Shown: one piece after another, positions 5,421-12,086 of the stretch | Layout of the letters: each line of letters begins with the position of its first letter | How positions within the stretch are numbered: position 1 is the stretch's first letter | DNA from: Acidimicrobiia bacterium | GTDB lineage: Bacteria > Actinomycetota > Acidimicrobiia > Spongiisociales > SHLN01 | Reading direction: 5' to 3' | Assembly (NCBI GenBank): GCA_013043085.1 | Contig: JABDOU010000192.1 | Location: 1 to 12,086, forward strand | DNA: 12,086 nucleotides | The notes under the pieces: model-generated | The model's database searches: none | What the model saw: only the letters and a program-made list of their open reading frames with translations | What the model was told of the DNA's origin: nothing | Translations under genes and position numbers: made by a program

Positions 5421-6308
5421 CTACCAGCCCCGAGGAGCCAGAAGCTGTTCGTCTCGCAAGTCGTCACTGTTGATTCCGACCATGGCTTCGCCGATGTTGC
5501 GAGACACCTTGGCGATTATTGAAGGATCCTGGTAGTAGGTTGTCGCCTCGACGATCGCTTTGGCACGAACCTCGGGATTACCGGATTTGAAGATTCCAGA
5601 CCCGACGAAGACGCCGTCAACGCCGAGCTGCATCATCAACGCGGCGTCGGCAGGAGTGGCAATGCCACCCGCAGCGAAATTCACAACGGGTAGCTGGCCG
5701 GTTTCGGCCACCTCTCGTACCAGCGCGTACGGAGCCCGGTGATCACGTGCGGCAGCCATGAGCTCCGACTCGTCGAGCGTGGTGAGCTTGCGAATCTCAC
5801 CGTAAATCGTCCGTGCATGGGTGACAGCTTCTTTGACGTCACCGGTGCCTGCCTCGCCTTTGGTGCGAATCATGGCAGCACCTTCGCCGATTCGGCGAAG
5901 CGCCTCACCCAGATTGGTCGCACCGCACACGAAAGGGATTGTGAACTTCCATTTGTCGATGTGATTCTGCGTATCGGCCGGTGTCAATACTTCGCTTTCG
6001 TCGATGTAATCGACGCCTAGTGACTCGAGCACCTGGGCTTCAACGAAATGACCGATACGAGCCTTGGCCATCACAGGTATCGATACAGCATCCTGGATAC
6101 TCTGGATCATGTCGGGATCCGACATCCGCGCCACTCCGCCTTGTAGACGAATGTCTGCAGGCACGCGCTCGAGTGCCATGACGGCCACCGCCCCGGCTTC
6201 TTCTGCGATACGTGCTTGTTCCGGGGTGACGACATCCATGATGACCCCGCCTTTGAGCATCTCTGCCAGGCCACGCTTTACGCGGTCGGATCCGGTTTCT
6301 GCCTCCAA
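5421..6308 (-). CDS. pdxS: Pyridoxal 5'-phosphate synthase lyase subunit PdxS
   Basis: PdxS condenses ribose 5-phosphate, glyceraldehyde 3-phosphate and ammonia from PdxT into pyridoxal 5'-phosphate, as a dodecamer of TIM barrels. The 295-aa protein is of normal length. Key residues are D25 in GVIMDV, K82 in VMAKARIGHF (Schiff-base lysine), and K150 in MIRTKGEAGTG (second lysine). FAAGGIATPADAALMMQLG and DGVFVGSGIFKS are the conserved phosphate-binding C-terminal segments. The start is TTG at 6308, chosen because AAGGAG (plus-strand 6314-6319) lies 5 bases upstream and no better in-frame start fits. It is the first gene of pdxS-pdxT-yebC, and a candidate promoter lies just upstream. Confidence 0.98.
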   Translation of the reverse strand: MEAETGSDRVKRGLAEMLKGGVIMDVVTPEQARIAEEAGAVAVMALERVPADIRLQGGVARMSDPDMIQSIQDAVSIPVMAKARIGHFVEAQVLESLGVDYIDESEVLTPADTQNHIDKWKFTIPFVCGATNLGEALRRIGEGAAMIRTKGEAGTGDVKEAVTHARTIYGEIRKLTTLDESELMAAARDHRAPYALVREVAETGQLPVVNFAAGGIATPADAALMMQLGVDGVFVGSGIFKSGNPEVRAKAIVEATTYYQDPSIIAKVSRNIGEAMVGINSDDLRDEQLLAPRGW

Positions 6309-6333
6309 GATCGCTCCTTATCGGTGAGCCGAA

Positions 6334-6361
6334 AGTGTAGCTGTGAGGCCCGCCTTTGACC
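6334..6361 (-). promoter_or_regulatory. Candidate promoter of pdxS-pdxT-yebC
   Basis: On the minus strand TACACT (plus-strand 6334-6339) is a good -10 hexamer of the TAnnnT type. A weak GGTCAA lies 16 bases upstream (6356-6361). This would start transcription near 6327 and give a leader of about 19 bases that includes the AAGGAG. The gap between the DUF3048 gene and pdxS (6309-6414) holds only this and a weak CTCGA-GGCA-TCGAG stem near 6396. The -35 match is poor, so confidence is low. Confidence 0.35.
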
Positions 6362-6414
6362 CCGGGTTGTCTCACCGAAGGTCTGCCAACAGATCTCGAG
6401 GCATCGAGCTTCGC

Positions 6415-7482
6415 TCAGTATTCAGCACTCTGATAGGTCGGGATCAGGTGGTACCACGTGCGACCCTCGGCCAGGCCGATCTCCTGTCCGGATTCGTCCA
6501 CGAGCGTGAACCAATCTGACTCGTTCTCACGTTCCCAGCGCCCTTCGACAACCACACCGTCGCGAAACACAGTCACGTCGCCCTCGCCTGTCACCCGGAA
6601 GTCAGGAACCTTCTGACTTGCTGAATCGCGTCGACCGGTATCGAGTTCGACCACCCACAACAGTACGACGGTATCGGCAGTCAGTTGCTCGTCGAGAGCG
6701 TCGAGGTGCGGAGCCTGAGCACTTCGACTGGAGAACGTCGTGTTCTGCGACCTCAAATACTCGCCGTCTTCGTACTCCCAGGTGACGCGATGGATGCCGG
6801 ACTGATTGACCGTGATAGATGGTGCGGCCTCGCCCTCCGGGGCTTCCGGAGAAAAGGTGAGGAGGTTCGGAGCATCTCCGTCCCAACCGCGATCTGGCAG
6901 CTGGGATGTGTCGAACATCACCGAGTACAAAAACGAACGCCCGTCTTGACGCGAATAACCGTAGCGAACGGTATCCATGCTCTCTTCCACAGCAACGGCC
7001 TGGACTGCGTTTCGAACCGAACGCTGGCCACCCGAACTCACGACTCTTGCGTCCCACGGCGCAATCAATTTCGGGTCGACCTCCCGTAGTGATCGGAGGG
7101 GTCCGACGAGGTCGGGATACTCGGTCTGAAAAAAGGCCAGGAAGCGTGGAACGCCTCCCTCGACATTCACTTCTACGATCATTTCGGCAAGGCCGAGACC
7201 TTCCTGCGGACGGCCTTTGGTTGCATTTGAGTATTTGGCTATGAGGATCTGTTGCTCGGAGATCTCTGCATCAATTCCCGTGAGAGGACGGGGGGTCGGC
7301 GGGAGCGTAGTTGTGGTCGTCGTTGTGGTGGTCGTCGTGGTAGTGGTCGTTGTGCTGGTCGTCGCAGGGAGGCTTGCGACCGGCGTGCTGGTCGTATCGG
7401 TCGACGCGCCGCCGGAGCAAGCTGTTGCGATCACAACGAATGCTGCAATCCCGACGGCTTTTACAAGATGGGTTCTGTTCAA
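6415..7482 (-). CDS. DUF3048 (YerB-type) putative lipoprotein with poly-threonine linker
   Basis: The 355-aa product has a hydrophobic N-terminal segment ending IATAC, with C22 as the likely lipidation site; the lipobox is imperfect because Ala replaces the usual Leu at -3. A linker with 16 consecutive threonines (residues 44-59) follows. The DUF3048 N-terminal domain starts at PLTG (about residue 66) and shows NATKGRPQEGLGLAEMIVE, VEGGVPRFLAFF and VGPLRSLREVD, typical of the family. The C-terminal part (about 230-350) ends with GRTWYHLIP, also typical. The family's biochemical role is not established. The start is TTG at 7482, with AAGGAG 6 bases upstream. Only 43 bases separate it from pimA, so it may belong to the pgsA-patA-pimA operon and act at the outside of the membrane. 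Confidence 0.9.
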   Translation of the reverse strand: MNRTHLVKAVGIAAFVVIATACSGGASTDTTSTPVASLPATTSTTTTTTTTTTTTTTTTLPPTPRPLTGIDAEISEQQILIAKYSNATKGRPQEGLGLAEMIVEVNVEGGVPRFLAFFQTEYPDLVGPLRSLREVDPKLIAPWDARVVSSGGQRSVRNAVQAVAVEESMDTVRYGYSRQDGRSFLYSVMFDTSQLPDRGWDGDAPNLLTFSPEAPEGEAAPSITVNQSGIHRVTWEYEDGEYLRSQNTTFSSRSAQAPHLDALDEQLTADTVVLLWVVELDTGRRDSASQKVPDFRVTGEGDVTVFRDGVVVEGRWERENESDWFTLVDESGQEIGLAEGRTWYHLIPTYQSAEY

Positions 7483-7525
7483 CGGTGTCTCCTTGGGCGC
7501 TGAAGGCTAAGACAGAATTCGCGTT

Positions 7526-8563
7526 CTAGCTACCGGTATGTTCGACCGCATCGCCGTACGCCTTGAGGTACGCGTCGAGCACGCTAGAACGGTCGAATGC
7601 TTTGACGGCCCGATCTGCGGCCTTCGTGAGCCGTCGCTGTCCCTTCGGATCTACGAGGAGACCGGCGACCGCATTCGCCAGAGCACCGGAGTCCCCGGGA
7701 GGAAAGAATTTGGCCGCACCTCCCGCGACCTTCGCAAAGGCGTCAAGCCGGCTGGCTACGAGAGCGCAGCCCGATGCCATCGCCTCGGCTAGAACGATCC
7801 CGAAGCTCTCCCCTCCCAGGTTCGGGGCTACGAGAATCGACGATTCGGACAACACTCGCCGCTTGACGTCCTCGGAAACAACCCCCAGGAAGCGGACTCC
7901 TTCTCGCGTGGGTCGTGCGGTCCCGACGACTGTCAGCACGGCTTCGGGATGGCGTTCGAGCACGCCTGGCCACGCATCGAGGAGCACATCAAGTCCTTTT
8001 CGGGGATCGTCCCTACCTACGAAAACCACCGTGCCTGGCCGGTTGTCCCTGGTATAGCTCGCAACGTCGATGCCATTGGGAATAACCCTCGGGTGCAGGC
8101 CTGAAAGGCGGAGCGGTGCGGCCGCTGCTTCGGAAACGGCGGTTAACACGTCGACATTACGAAATACCTTTCGTACGCCCCGCCCGGCCCTGTGATACAT
8201 CGTGCGAACGAGTCGCGACGGCGACGCGTGGACGGTAGCGACCAGAGGGCGAGCGCCCAGCGTCGCCCACCCTACGAGGGGCATCAACGGCTCATGAACA
8301 TGGACCACGTCTGCCCCATCGACTGCTTCAAGGACCTGCCGGTACACGAGCGGATTGAGCGAAATCGGGCTCACGGATCTGTTACCCGGGACGTTCACCG
8401 AAGATCCGAGATGCTCGGTCCCCAGGGGGCCGCCGGAGCGCCCCGGGGCTATGAGCTTCGAGTCATGGCCGGCCTCGCGCAACCAGTCGACGAGCTGGAT
8501 CGCCTGATGCTGCACGCCTCCGAAGTGATCGACCGCATACGGACACACAACGGCGACCTTCAT
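7526..8563 (-). CDS. pimA: Phosphatidylinositol alpha-mannosyltransferase PimA-like (GT4)
   Basis: PimA transfers mannose from GDP-mannose to the 2-position of phosphatidyl-myo-inositol on the cytoplasmic membrane face, the first step of PIM synthesis. The 345-aa protein fits the GT-B fold, GT4 family. Motifs are MKVAVVCPYA and the glycine loop FGGVQ at 14-18, DVVHVHEPLMP at 85-95, IPNGID at 161-166, the donor-site GRDDPRKG at 183-190, and GGESFGIVLAEAMA at 250-263 with E252 and E260. These resemble mycobacterial PimA closely (GGESFGIVL, DAF, HxHEP). I start at ATG 8563, which overlaps the patA stop as ATGA; a longer open frame to 8986 lies inside patA and has no matching N-terminus. The gene order pgsA-patA-pimA supports the assignment. 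Confidence 0.92.
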   Translation of the reverse strand: MKVAVVCPYAVDHFGGVQHQAIQLVDWLREAGHDSKLIAPGRSGGPLGTEHLGSSVNVPGNRSVSPISLNPLVYRQVLEAVDGADVVHVHEPLMPLVGWATLGARPLVATVHASPSRLVRTMYHRAGRGVRKVFRNVDVLTAVSEAAAAPLRLSGLHPRVIPNGIDVASYTRDNRPGTVVFVGRDDPRKGLDVLLDAWPGVLERHPEAVLTVVGTARPTREGVRFLGVVSEDVKRRVLSESSILVAPNLGGESFGIVLAEAMASGCALVASRLDAFAKVAGGAAKFFPPGDSGALANAVAGLLVDPKGQRRLTKAADRAVKAFDRSSVLDAYLKAYGDAVEHTGS

Positions 8564-9450
8564 CTGGCTGCGCGATCGGACGGCCAGTTCGGCTGAAGCA
8601 TGTGCCACTGTTCCGGTGCAAGGCGAATGATCTTTTCGAAAGCTTCCGCCATCCCTTGCGTCCGTTCCCGCAAACGTTGCTCGACGTCGGCTCCAGTGGC
8701 GTCGGGCAGCGGAGGATGGACAACAAGATGGTGCCCACGGCCGCGAAAGTACACACCAACCGGGATGATTGGAGACCCCGTACGCTCTGCCAGAAGCCCG
8801 GGCCCAAGCGGCAACGTCGTTTCTTCTCCAAAGAAATTCACCTTGACACCCCGGCCAGAAAGGTCGCGATCGGACGGAAGGGCAAGCGTGCCGCCATTCT
8901 GCAGCCGCTTCACGAGTTCGGCGGTTACGCCCTTCCGGGCTATCGCGATCTCGATATCGTGGGCGGCGCGCGCCTTCACGAACCACTCACGAATGTACCG
9001 ATTTGGCAGGTTCTCGGCCACAGCCAGCACAGGCACGTCCTGTCGGACGGCCTCGAGACCGGCCACCTCCCAGTTGCCGGTGTGAGGCAGAACCAGAATG
9101 ATGCCTTTGCCGTTCGCTTTCGGTTCGTCCAGGTTTTCTTCGCCCTCGATTGTCATGTGATCTACGAACGGTTCCAGCTTTCCAGGTCGCGCCCAGAACA
9201 GCTCGGCGTAGTAGCGGCCATACGAACCGAATATCGCCCGGACTTCACGGGAGCTTGCGGGCCGACCAGTGACCCGCTCAAAATGACGGGCCGCCATCGC
9301 CGACCTCCCCGGGACGACCCTCGATATGAGGATTCCCATGGTTCGCCCAAAATGTTGGGCGATTGGAAGGGGTAACAAACCGAAAGCCGTTCCCGCGATG
9401 CGAAACGCACCGTAGGAAGCAAGTTCGACTAGGCGCCGAGCTGTACCCAA
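8560..9450 (-). CDS. patA: Phosphatidylinositol mannoside acyltransferase (LPLAT family, PatA-like)
   Basis: This family acylates membrane glycolipids from acyl-CoA; mycobacterial PatA acylates the mannose of PIM1/PIM2. The 296-aa protein shows the HxxxxE motif in LPHTGNWEVAG (H123, E128), an amphipathic N-terminus that may associate with the membrane, LPSDRDLSGRGVKVNFFGE, a GSPIIPVGVYF core, and QWHMLQPNWP at the end, similar to the mycobacterial WHMLQ segment. It belongs to the same superfamily as LpxL/HtrB lipid A acyltransferases, but the neighbours pgsA and pimA favour PatA. The start is TTG at 9450, overlapping the end of pgsA by 22 bases; no clear Shine-Dalgarno is seen, so the exact start is less certain. 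The stop overlaps pimA by ATGA. Confidence 0.9.
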   Translation of the reverse strand: MGTARRLVELASYGAFRIAGTAFGLLPLPIAQHFGRTMGILISRVVPGRSAMAARHFERVTGRPASSREVRAIFGSYGRYYAELFWARPGKLEPFVDHMTIEGEENLDEPKANGKGIILVLPHTGNWEVAGLEAVRQDVPVLAVAENLPNRYIREWFVKARAAHDIEIAIARKGVTAELVKRLQNGGTLALPSDRDLSGRGVKVNFFGEETTLPLGPGLLAERTGSPIIPVGVYFRGRGHHLVVHPPLPDATGADVEQRLRERTQGMAEAFEKIIRLAPEQWHMLQPNWPSDRAAR

Positions 9451-10070
9451 GTGTTCCGAAACCGCTGCAATACCGTGAGACCTGTCATGACAACCAGCAG
9501 CCAGAGAGAGGCTTCAAAGATACCGAGATCGACACCGAGGAAGAATTCGAACGGCTGCAATCCCAAACCCTCCAGGCCAAGGCCGACCAGGACGAGTATC
9601 AAACGCTCCGCCCTGCCCATGAGCCCGCCTTTTCCTTCGGCGCCGGCTGCCTCCGCTCGCGCACGGATGAACGGAATCACGAGAGAGAATCCGATCCCAA
9701 GAACTGTCAGGGCTGCGGCTCGCGGCTGGCCGTTTTCCGCCATGTAGAACCCGATGCCACAGAACAAGGCTATTTCTCCAAGCCGGTCGGTGACCGTGTC
9801 CAGCAAAGCACCACGTTCTGACGCTTTGCCAGATTCGCGGGCCACGGATCCGTCAATGACATCGAGGATGGCCCCGGCGGCGGACAGCCAGACTCCGGAA
9901 AGCAAATGCCCGCGGGCAATCAGGATCGCGCCGGTGATCATTCCGAGGAAACCGGTCGCCGTCAAGACTCCCGGCGAGACCCCCAAACGGACGAATACCC
10001 TCGCCACTGGCACCAGGATCCATTGGAGAGGTTCGCGAGCTTTAACGTCAAGCACGCACAACACCGCCAT
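9429..10070 (-). CDS. pgsA: Phosphatidylinositol phosphate synthase (CDP-alcohol phosphatidyltransferase)
   Basis: The enzyme joins CDP-diacylglycerol with inositol 1-phosphate to make phosphatidylinositol phosphate, the precursor of PI and PIMs. The 213-aa integral membrane protein carries the complete CDP-alcohol phosphotransferase signature D70-xx-D73-G74-xx-A77-R78-x8-G87-xxx-D91-xxx-D95. Several hydrophobic helices follow, at about 36-52, 56-72, 98-110, 118-135, 155-170 and 184-200. The RARAEAAG...GGLMGRAERLI stretch near 137-158 resembles the mycobacterial PgsA1 segment that helps define inositol phosphate specificity; a phosphatidylglycerophosphate synthase is less likely given the patA-pimA neighbours. 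The ATG at 10070 has no Shine-Dalgarno; an in-frame GTG at 10055 is an alternative. It heads the envelope operon and diverges from gltA. Confidence 0.92.
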   Translation of the reverse strand: MAVLCVLDVKAREPLQWILVPVARVFVRLGVSPGVLTATGFLGMITGAILIARGHLLSGVWLSAAGAILDVIDGSVARESGKASERGALLDTVTDRLGEIALFCGIGFYMAENGQPRAAALTVLGIGFSLVIPFIRARAEAAGAEGKGGLMGRAERLILVLVGLGLEGLGLQPFEFFLGVDLGIFEASLWLLVVMTGLTVLQRFRNTWVQLGA

Positions 10071-10184
10071 ATGTAAGAGATTCGAACTCCGTCACCATTC
10101 GGCAAGCATAGAGGCTGAGGTGCCGCCGGTACTACAAGATTCGCGACGGTTAAAGTAGGCACGTCGCCCATTCGAAGGAGTCAG
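10071..10184. promoter_or_regulatory. Divergent intergenic region between pgsA and gltA
   Basis: This 114-bp gap must hold the start signals of both operons. For gltA, TAAAGT at 10151-10156 is a possible -10 without a good -35, and AAGGAG at 10175-10180 is a clear ribosome-binding site 4 bases before the GTG. For pgsA, TATGCT on the minus strand (plus-strand AGCATA near 10105) is a possible -10, with no well-spaced -35. No operator palindrome was found. Confidence 0.4.
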
Positions 10185-11471
10185 GTGCCGGACAAAGCCG
10201 AAATTACCATCGGAGACTCTGTTACCCAGTGGCCGATCGACGAAGCCACAATCGGGAATCACGGCATCGATATCAGCACGTTGCGCGCTGACACGGGCTT
10301 CGTGACCCTGGATTACGGCTTTGGAAATACGGCATCTTGTGAAAGCGCGATCACCTACATCGATGGTGAGGCGGGTGCTCTCAGATACCGGGGATACGGA
10401 ATTGAAGACCTGGCCAGGAATGCCTCGTTCCTCGAGGTCGCCTATCTGCTGATCAACGGTGAGCTGCCCACATCCGACCAGCTCACGAAATACCGCAATG
10501 AGATCACGATGCATACGCTCCTCAACGAAGAAATGAAGCGGCTGTTCGACGCCTTTCCGAGGGCCGCCCATCCGATGGGAATTCTCTCTGCCGCCACCTC
10601 GGCGATGTCGACCTTTTACGAGAATTACCACAATCCGTCAGACCCTGAACAGGTCTCAGAGTCATCGATCCGCCTCATCGCAAAGCTGCCGACCGTGGCT
10701 TCCTTTGCTTACAAGAAATCCATTGGCCAGCCCTACATCTACCCGCGAAACGACCTCGATTACTCTTCGAATTTCTTGCACATGATGTTTGCCCTGCCAA
10801 CGCATGAGTACGAGGTCGATCCGGTAGTGGCCCGGGCTCTTGACGCGTTATTGATTCTGCACGCCGACCACGGGCAAAATTGCTCAACGGCCACCGTACG
10901 GATGGCAGGCTCATCGGAAGCCAACATGTTTGCCTCCGTTTCGAGCGGTATGAATGCTCTTTGGGGACCACTCCACGGTGGAGCCAACCAGGCCGTCATC
11001 GAGATGCTGGCAAACATCAAGGAAGACGGCGGGGACTACCAAAAGTACGTCGCCGAGGCCAAGGACAAGAATGACCCGTTCCGCCTGATGGGTTTCGGAC
11101 ATCGCGTCTACAAGAATTTCGATCCGCGTGCCAACGTTCTCAAAGACTTCGCCAAGGACGTCCTGGAGGCAATGGGCCGACAAGACGAGCTGCTCGACAT
11201 CGCTGCCGGACTCGAACAAGTGGCGCTCGAAGACGACTATTTCATAGAGAGAAAGCTCTTTCCCAACGTTGACTTTTATTCAGGCATAATCTTTCGCGCT
11301 CTCGGCTTCCCCGTAAGAATGTTCACGGTGCTCTTTGCCATCGGGCGACTTCCCGGGTGGATCGCTCAATGGAAGGAGATGACCGAAGATCCCCGGACGC
11401 GTATCGGGCGGCCTCGCCAGGTATACGTTGGAGCCGTCGATCGGAACTTCGTACCACTCGCCGACCGCTGA
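10185..11471 (+). CDS. gltA: Citrate synthase, type II
   Basis: Citrate synthase condenses oxaloacetate and acetyl-CoA at the entry of the TCA cycle. The 428-aa protein has the length and N-terminal domain of type II (GltA-type) enzymes. The catalytic triad is intact: H264 in GPLHGGANQ, H306 in GFGHRVYKN, and D363 in NVDFYSG. Other conserved stretches are ITYIDGEAGALRYRGY at 56-71, HADHGQNCSTATVR at 226-239, and the C-terminal PGWIAQWKEM with RPRQVYVG. The start is GTG at 10185, supported by AAGGAG four bases upstream. It is monocistronic here: divergent from pgsA and convergent with the membrane-protein gene 18 bases downstream. A small AACGG-GTC-CCGTT stem lies between them. Confidence 0.98.
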   Translation: MPDKAEITIGDSVTQWPIDEATIGNHGIDISTLRADTGFVTLDYGFGNTASCESAITYIDGEAGALRYRGYGIEDLARNASFLEVAYLLINGELPTSDQLTKYRNEITMHTLLNEEMKRLFDAFPRAAHPMGILSAATSAMSTFYENYHNPSDPEQVSESSIRLIAKLPTVASFAYKKSIGQPYIYPRNDLDYSSNFLHMMFALPTHEYEVDPVVARALDALLILHADHGQNCSTATVRMAGSSEANMFASVSSGMNALWGPLHGGANQAVIEMLANIKEDGGDYQKYVAEAKDKNDPFRLMGFGHRVYKNFDPRANVLKDFAKDVLEAMGRQDELLDIAAGLEQVALEDDYFIERKLFPNVDFYSGIIFRALGFPVRMFTVLFAIGRLPGWIAQWKEMTEDPRTRIGRPRQVYVGAVDRNFVPLADR

Positions 11472-11489
11472 GGCTTCAAACGGGTCCCG

Positions 11490-11984
11490 TTACGAATCGA
11501 TGTTCGCCTCACGAAGCGTCTCGTGGATCGTTCCATCCATTGCGTCAATCCTGACCAAACCGCGCTCTGAGGGCGGATCGTCAGACGAGAACACGAGAAC
11601 GTTCCACATCGGTCGGGCTCGCCACCCCTCGAAGCTCATCGCAGCCGAGGCGTGACCAACCGGAAATCCGATCTCGGCGTTCGCCGTTGTCAGGGCGTCG
11701 GCATCTGAAACCTCGATATCCCACGCCGTGAAAAAGTGAAACAGGCCGATAGCCAGCATGCCGACCGCGGCAACGAACAAGCCGTTTGGTAACGAGGTGC
11801 TGGCAGCCCATGCCGTGAGGATTGCACCACCCAAGTAATAGACACCCGCCTTGCGCCGACGGGTGAGGCTGGGCACGGTATACGGTCCCAGGGCGTCGGC
11901 GTTCAAATCTTCCGGAAGCCTGACGGACTCAGCAAGCTCGTCCGGGATCTCGATCCCGGGTCGTTTGCGAGATGGGTCGTCCAT
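11490..11984 (-). CDS. Uncharacterised small membrane protein, two predicted helices
   Basis: I do not recognise the family. The 164-aa product has a charged, proline-containing cytoplasmic-type N-terminus (1-45), then two hydrophobic segments at about 47-63 and 68-88 joined by a short STSLPNG turn, and a soluble C-terminal domain (about 89-164). The C-terminal part contains IGFPVGHASAAMSFEGWRAR, then WNVLVFSSDDPP and GLVRIDAMDGTIHETLREA, which looks like a small alpha/beta fold. I chose ATG 11984 because CGAGGTGAT, a long match to the 16S anti-Shine-Dalgarno, ends 3 bases before it; an in-frame TTG at 12020 would extend it by 12 residues into the preceding gene. It is probably co-transcribed with the gene ending at 11989. 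Confidence 0.7.
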   Translation of the reverse strand: MDDPSRKRPGIEIPDELAESVRLPEDLNADALGPYTVPSLTRRRKAGVYYLGGAILTAWAASTSLPNGLFVAAVGMLAIGLFHFFTAWDIEVSDADALTTANAEIGFPVGHASAAMSFEGWRARPMWNVLVFSSDDPPSERGLVRIDAMDGTIHETLREANIDS

Positions 11985-11988
11985 CACA

Positions 11989-12086
11989 TCACCTCGGGGC
12001 GACGGGGATGTCTTGCTCAATCATCTCGGCGAGCGCCGCATGGGCGAACGTCTCGTCACCCCGACGGCGATGCCAACGGTCCCAGA
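11989..12086 (-). CDS. C-terminal end of an unidentified gene, cut by the window edge
   Basis: One minus-strand frame stays open from the right edge to a TGA at 11991-11989 and encodes 31 residues, starting WDRWHRRRGDETFAHAAL and ending DIPVAPR. The other two minus frames close earlier. Its stop is four bases upstream of the membrane-protein ATG, and the ribosome-binding site of that gene overlaps its last codons, the usual sign of a coupled operon pair. The fragment is too short to name a family. Confidence 0.6.
   Translation of the reverse strand, partial: WDRWHRRRGDETFAHAALAEMIEQDIPVAPR

Noticed and set aside
8564..8986. N-terminal extension of the PimA reading frame
   Set aside because: The extension overlaps patA in another frame and matches no glycosyltransferase N-terminus. 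MKVAVVCPYA at 8563 is the proper family start and lies in an ATGA overlap.
10078..10110. tRNA fragment suggested by GTTCGAATC on the minus strand near the pgsA start
   Set aside because: The T-loop-like heptamer is flanked by an imperfect stem, and no matching acceptor, anticodon arm or CCA end is present. It is taken as chance.
11479..11491. Bidirectional terminator between gltA and the membrane-protein gene
   Set aside because: The AACGG-GTC-CCGTT stem is only 5 bp, has no T-tract, and overlaps the stop codon of the minus-strand gene.

Overview
The window reads as a chromosomal segment of an actinobacterium (Actinomycetota), moderately GC-rich, with tightly packed operons. The main evidence is gene content and order. 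A pgsA-patA-pimA operon for phosphatidylinositol mannosides lies upstream of pdxS-pdxT-yebC and ruvC-ruvA-ruvB, an order known from mycobacteria and their relatives. The lipoprotein with a long poly-threonine linker and the presence of queA beside ruvB suggest a lineage outside Mycobacteriales, perhaps Acidimicrobiia; that placement is inference.

Layout from left to right. Positions 1-2630 (minus strand) hold the Holliday-junction operon ruvC-ruvA-ruvB followed by a 3'-truncated queA; every junction overlaps by 1 to 4 bases. A perfect GAAC-N4-GTTC palindrome lies on the ruvC start codon and fits a LexA (SOS) operator. Positions 2637-3492 are a long non-coding interval rich in structure: a 20-bp tandem duplication, an array of 60/31-bp repeats carrying paired hairpins, a long A/T-flanked inverted repeat, and a nested stem-loop leader. 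Positions 3493-4098 (plus strand) encode an unrecognised 201-aa protein, placed antiparallel between yebC and ruvC, which are usually neighbours.

Positions 4102-6308 (minus) are yebC, pdxT and pdxS: pyridoxal phosphate synthesis plus a YebC/PmpR-family factor. Positions 6415-10070 (minus) form a cell-envelope cluster: phosphatidylinositol phosphate synthase (pgsA), an acyltransferase (patA), a mannosyltransferase (pimA) and a DUF3048 lipoprotein. Position 10185 onward (plus) is citrate synthase (gltA), divergent from pgsA. The right end (minus) holds a small two-helix membrane protein and the last 31 residues of an unidentified upstream gene.

Most genes are ordinary conserved core genes. The unusual part is the 2.6-4.1 kb insertion-like interval and its repeats, which form or border the SOS-type control region of ruvCAB-queA. 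No tRNA, rRNA, CRISPR array, transposase or integrase was seen.
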